This document shows positions 5,000 through 5,777 of a stretch of DNA of 5,777 bases, one piece after another. The position numbers and the translations under genes were made by a program. Below the pieces are notes generated by a model. That model saw only the letters and a program-made list of their open reading frames with translations. It was not told where the DNA came from and searched no databases. The stretch lies in contig JAJNDL010000096.1 in NCBI GenBank assembly GCA_021156385.1, positions 1 through 5,777 on the forward strand, given 5' to 3'. Positions within the stretch are counted from its first letter, which is position 1. The number at the start of each line of letters is the position of its first letter. Source of the DNA: Moraxellaceae bacterium (lineage in GTDB: Bacteria > Pseudomonadota > Gammaproteobacteria > Pseudomonadales > Moraxellaceae).

Positions 5000-5777
5000 G
5001 GCTCCACCCGCACTTCCCGGAACATGCCGGAATCCATGTGCATCAGCAGGTGGCAGTGATAGGCCCAGCGCCCGAGCGCATCGGCGGTGACGCGGTAGCT
5101 GCGCTTGGTGCCGGGCGGCATGCTGACGGTGTGCTTGCGCACGAGGAAATTGCCTTCCTCGTCCTCGAGGTCGCTCCACATGCCGTGCAGGTGGATGGGG
5201 TGCTCCATCATGGTGTCGTTGACCAGCGTCAGGCGCACGCGCTCGCCGTACTTCAGCTTCAGCGGCGCGGCATCGGCGAAGGGCACGCCGTCGAAGGACC
5301 AGACGTAGCGGCCCATGTGGCCGGTGAGGTGCAGCTCGATCTCGCGCGAGGGCGCGCGGCCGTCGGGATCGGGGAAGGCGCTCCTCAGGTCGGCATAGGT
5401 CAGCACGCGGCGGCCGTTGCCGCGCAGCCCGACGCCGGGATCGGCGAGGCGCGGCATGGGCATCGTGGCCTGCATGTCGACGCCGGGATTGTGGCGCTCG
5501 CTGGCCGGATGCGCCTGCGCCGGCATGGCGTGCCCGGCATGGCCGCCGTGCGCGCCGTGGTCCATGCCCATGTCGGCCATGGTGAGGAGCTGGCGTTCGT
5601 CGAGGGCCGGCACCGGCGCGGAGAGTCCCTCCGCCGTCGCCAGCGTGGCGCGCGCATAGCCGGTGCGGTCCATGCTCTGCGCGAAGATGGTGTAGGCATC
5701 GGCGCGCGGCTCGACGATCACGTCCAGCGTCTCGGCGACGCCGAGGCGGAACTCGTCCACGGCCACCGGCGCGACGT
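4996..5777 (-). CDS. copA: Copper resistance protein A (periplasmic multicopper oxidase), C-terminal part, truncated by window edge
   Basis: The last 260 codons of a gene whose 5' end lies beyond the right edge. Seen: the entry block VDEFRLGVAETLDVIVEP (about 5760-5707), typical of CopA/PcoA. A Met/His-rich stretch MADMGMDHGAHGGHAGHAM (5580-5524) matches the position of the copper-binding Met-rich repeats of CopA. The C-terminal cupredoxin domain carries HPIHLHG (5202-5182) and HCHLLMHMDSGM (5058-5023), the HxxHxH and HCHxxxHxxxxM copper motifs. The last one supplies the type-1 site (Cys, His, axial Met) and type-2/3 histidines, so the oxidase centre looks intact in the visible part. Family knowledge: CopA is an exported periplasmic enzyme, usually near 600 residues, that binds copper and oxidises Cu(I). 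Its stop TGA overlaps the copB ATG by 4 bp, so copA comes first in the operon. Its promoter and any CopL/CopR-type control are outside the window. Confidence 0.96.
   Translation of the reverse strand, partial: VAPVAVDEFRLGVAETLDVIVEPRADAYTIFAQSMDRTGYARATLATAEGLSAPVPALDERQLLTMADMGMDHGAHGGHAGHAMPAQAHPASERHNPGVDMQATMPMPRLADPGVGLRGNGRRVLTYADLRSAFPDPDGRAPSREIELHLTGHMGRYVWSFDGVPFADAAPLKLKYGERVRLTLVNDTMMEHPIHLHGMWSDLEDEEGNFLVRKHTVSMPPGTKRSYRVTADALGRWAYHCHLLMHMDSGMFREVRVEP

Noticed and set aside
3998..5059. A 353-codon plus-strand open frame opposite copB and the end of copA
   Set aside because: The minus-strand copB reading has a signal peptide, a barrel ending in Tyr and family motifs; the plus-strand frame has none.

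Overview
The window is GC-rich DNA, with codons that mostly end in G or C. The gene types (a bacterial M16C presequence protease, an AbgT-family transporter, an Alx-like TerC protein and a CopA/CopB copper pair) suggest a proteobacterium, most likely a high-GC gammaproteobacterium such as a Xanthomonadales relative. That placement is inferred from gene content alone. I saw no tRNA, rRNA, CRISPR array, insertion sequence, integrase or attachment site.

Layout, left to right. (1) Positions 1-1049, minus strand: the N-terminal third of a PreP-type zinc metalloprotease, cut by the left edge. (2) 1050-1308: a divergent intergenic region with a likely -10 box for the protease, a terminator-like hairpin with a T-run, an imperfect palindrome and a good Shine-Dalgarno. 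(3) 1309-2784, plus strand: an AbgT-family membrane transporter. (4) 2785-2921: a short gap packed with perfect inverted repeats, including a 12-bp GC hairpin and a smaller hairpin that holds the likely ribosome binding site of the next gene. (5) 2922-3908, plus strand: a TerC/Alx-family membrane protein. (6) 3958-3990: a textbook bidirectional terminator. (7) 4016-4999 and 4996 to the right edge, minus strand: copB (outer-membrane copper protein) and the C-terminal part of copA (multicopper oxidase), overlapping by ATGA, so copA is upstream and copB follows it in one operon.

How the genes work together: copA and copB form a recognisable periplasm/outer-membrane copper-tolerance unit. The convergent terC/alx gene belongs to a family tied to metal (manganese) homeostasis and membrane-protein metalation, so the right half can be read loosely as a metal-homeostasis neighbourhood. 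The protease and the AbgT transporter have no evident link to copper. I found no clearly new system. The most interesting non-coding signal is the structured leader in front of the Alx-like gene: the E. coli homologue is known to be controlled by an RNA leader, but the leader here shows no yybP-ykoY riboswitch motif that I can recognise.
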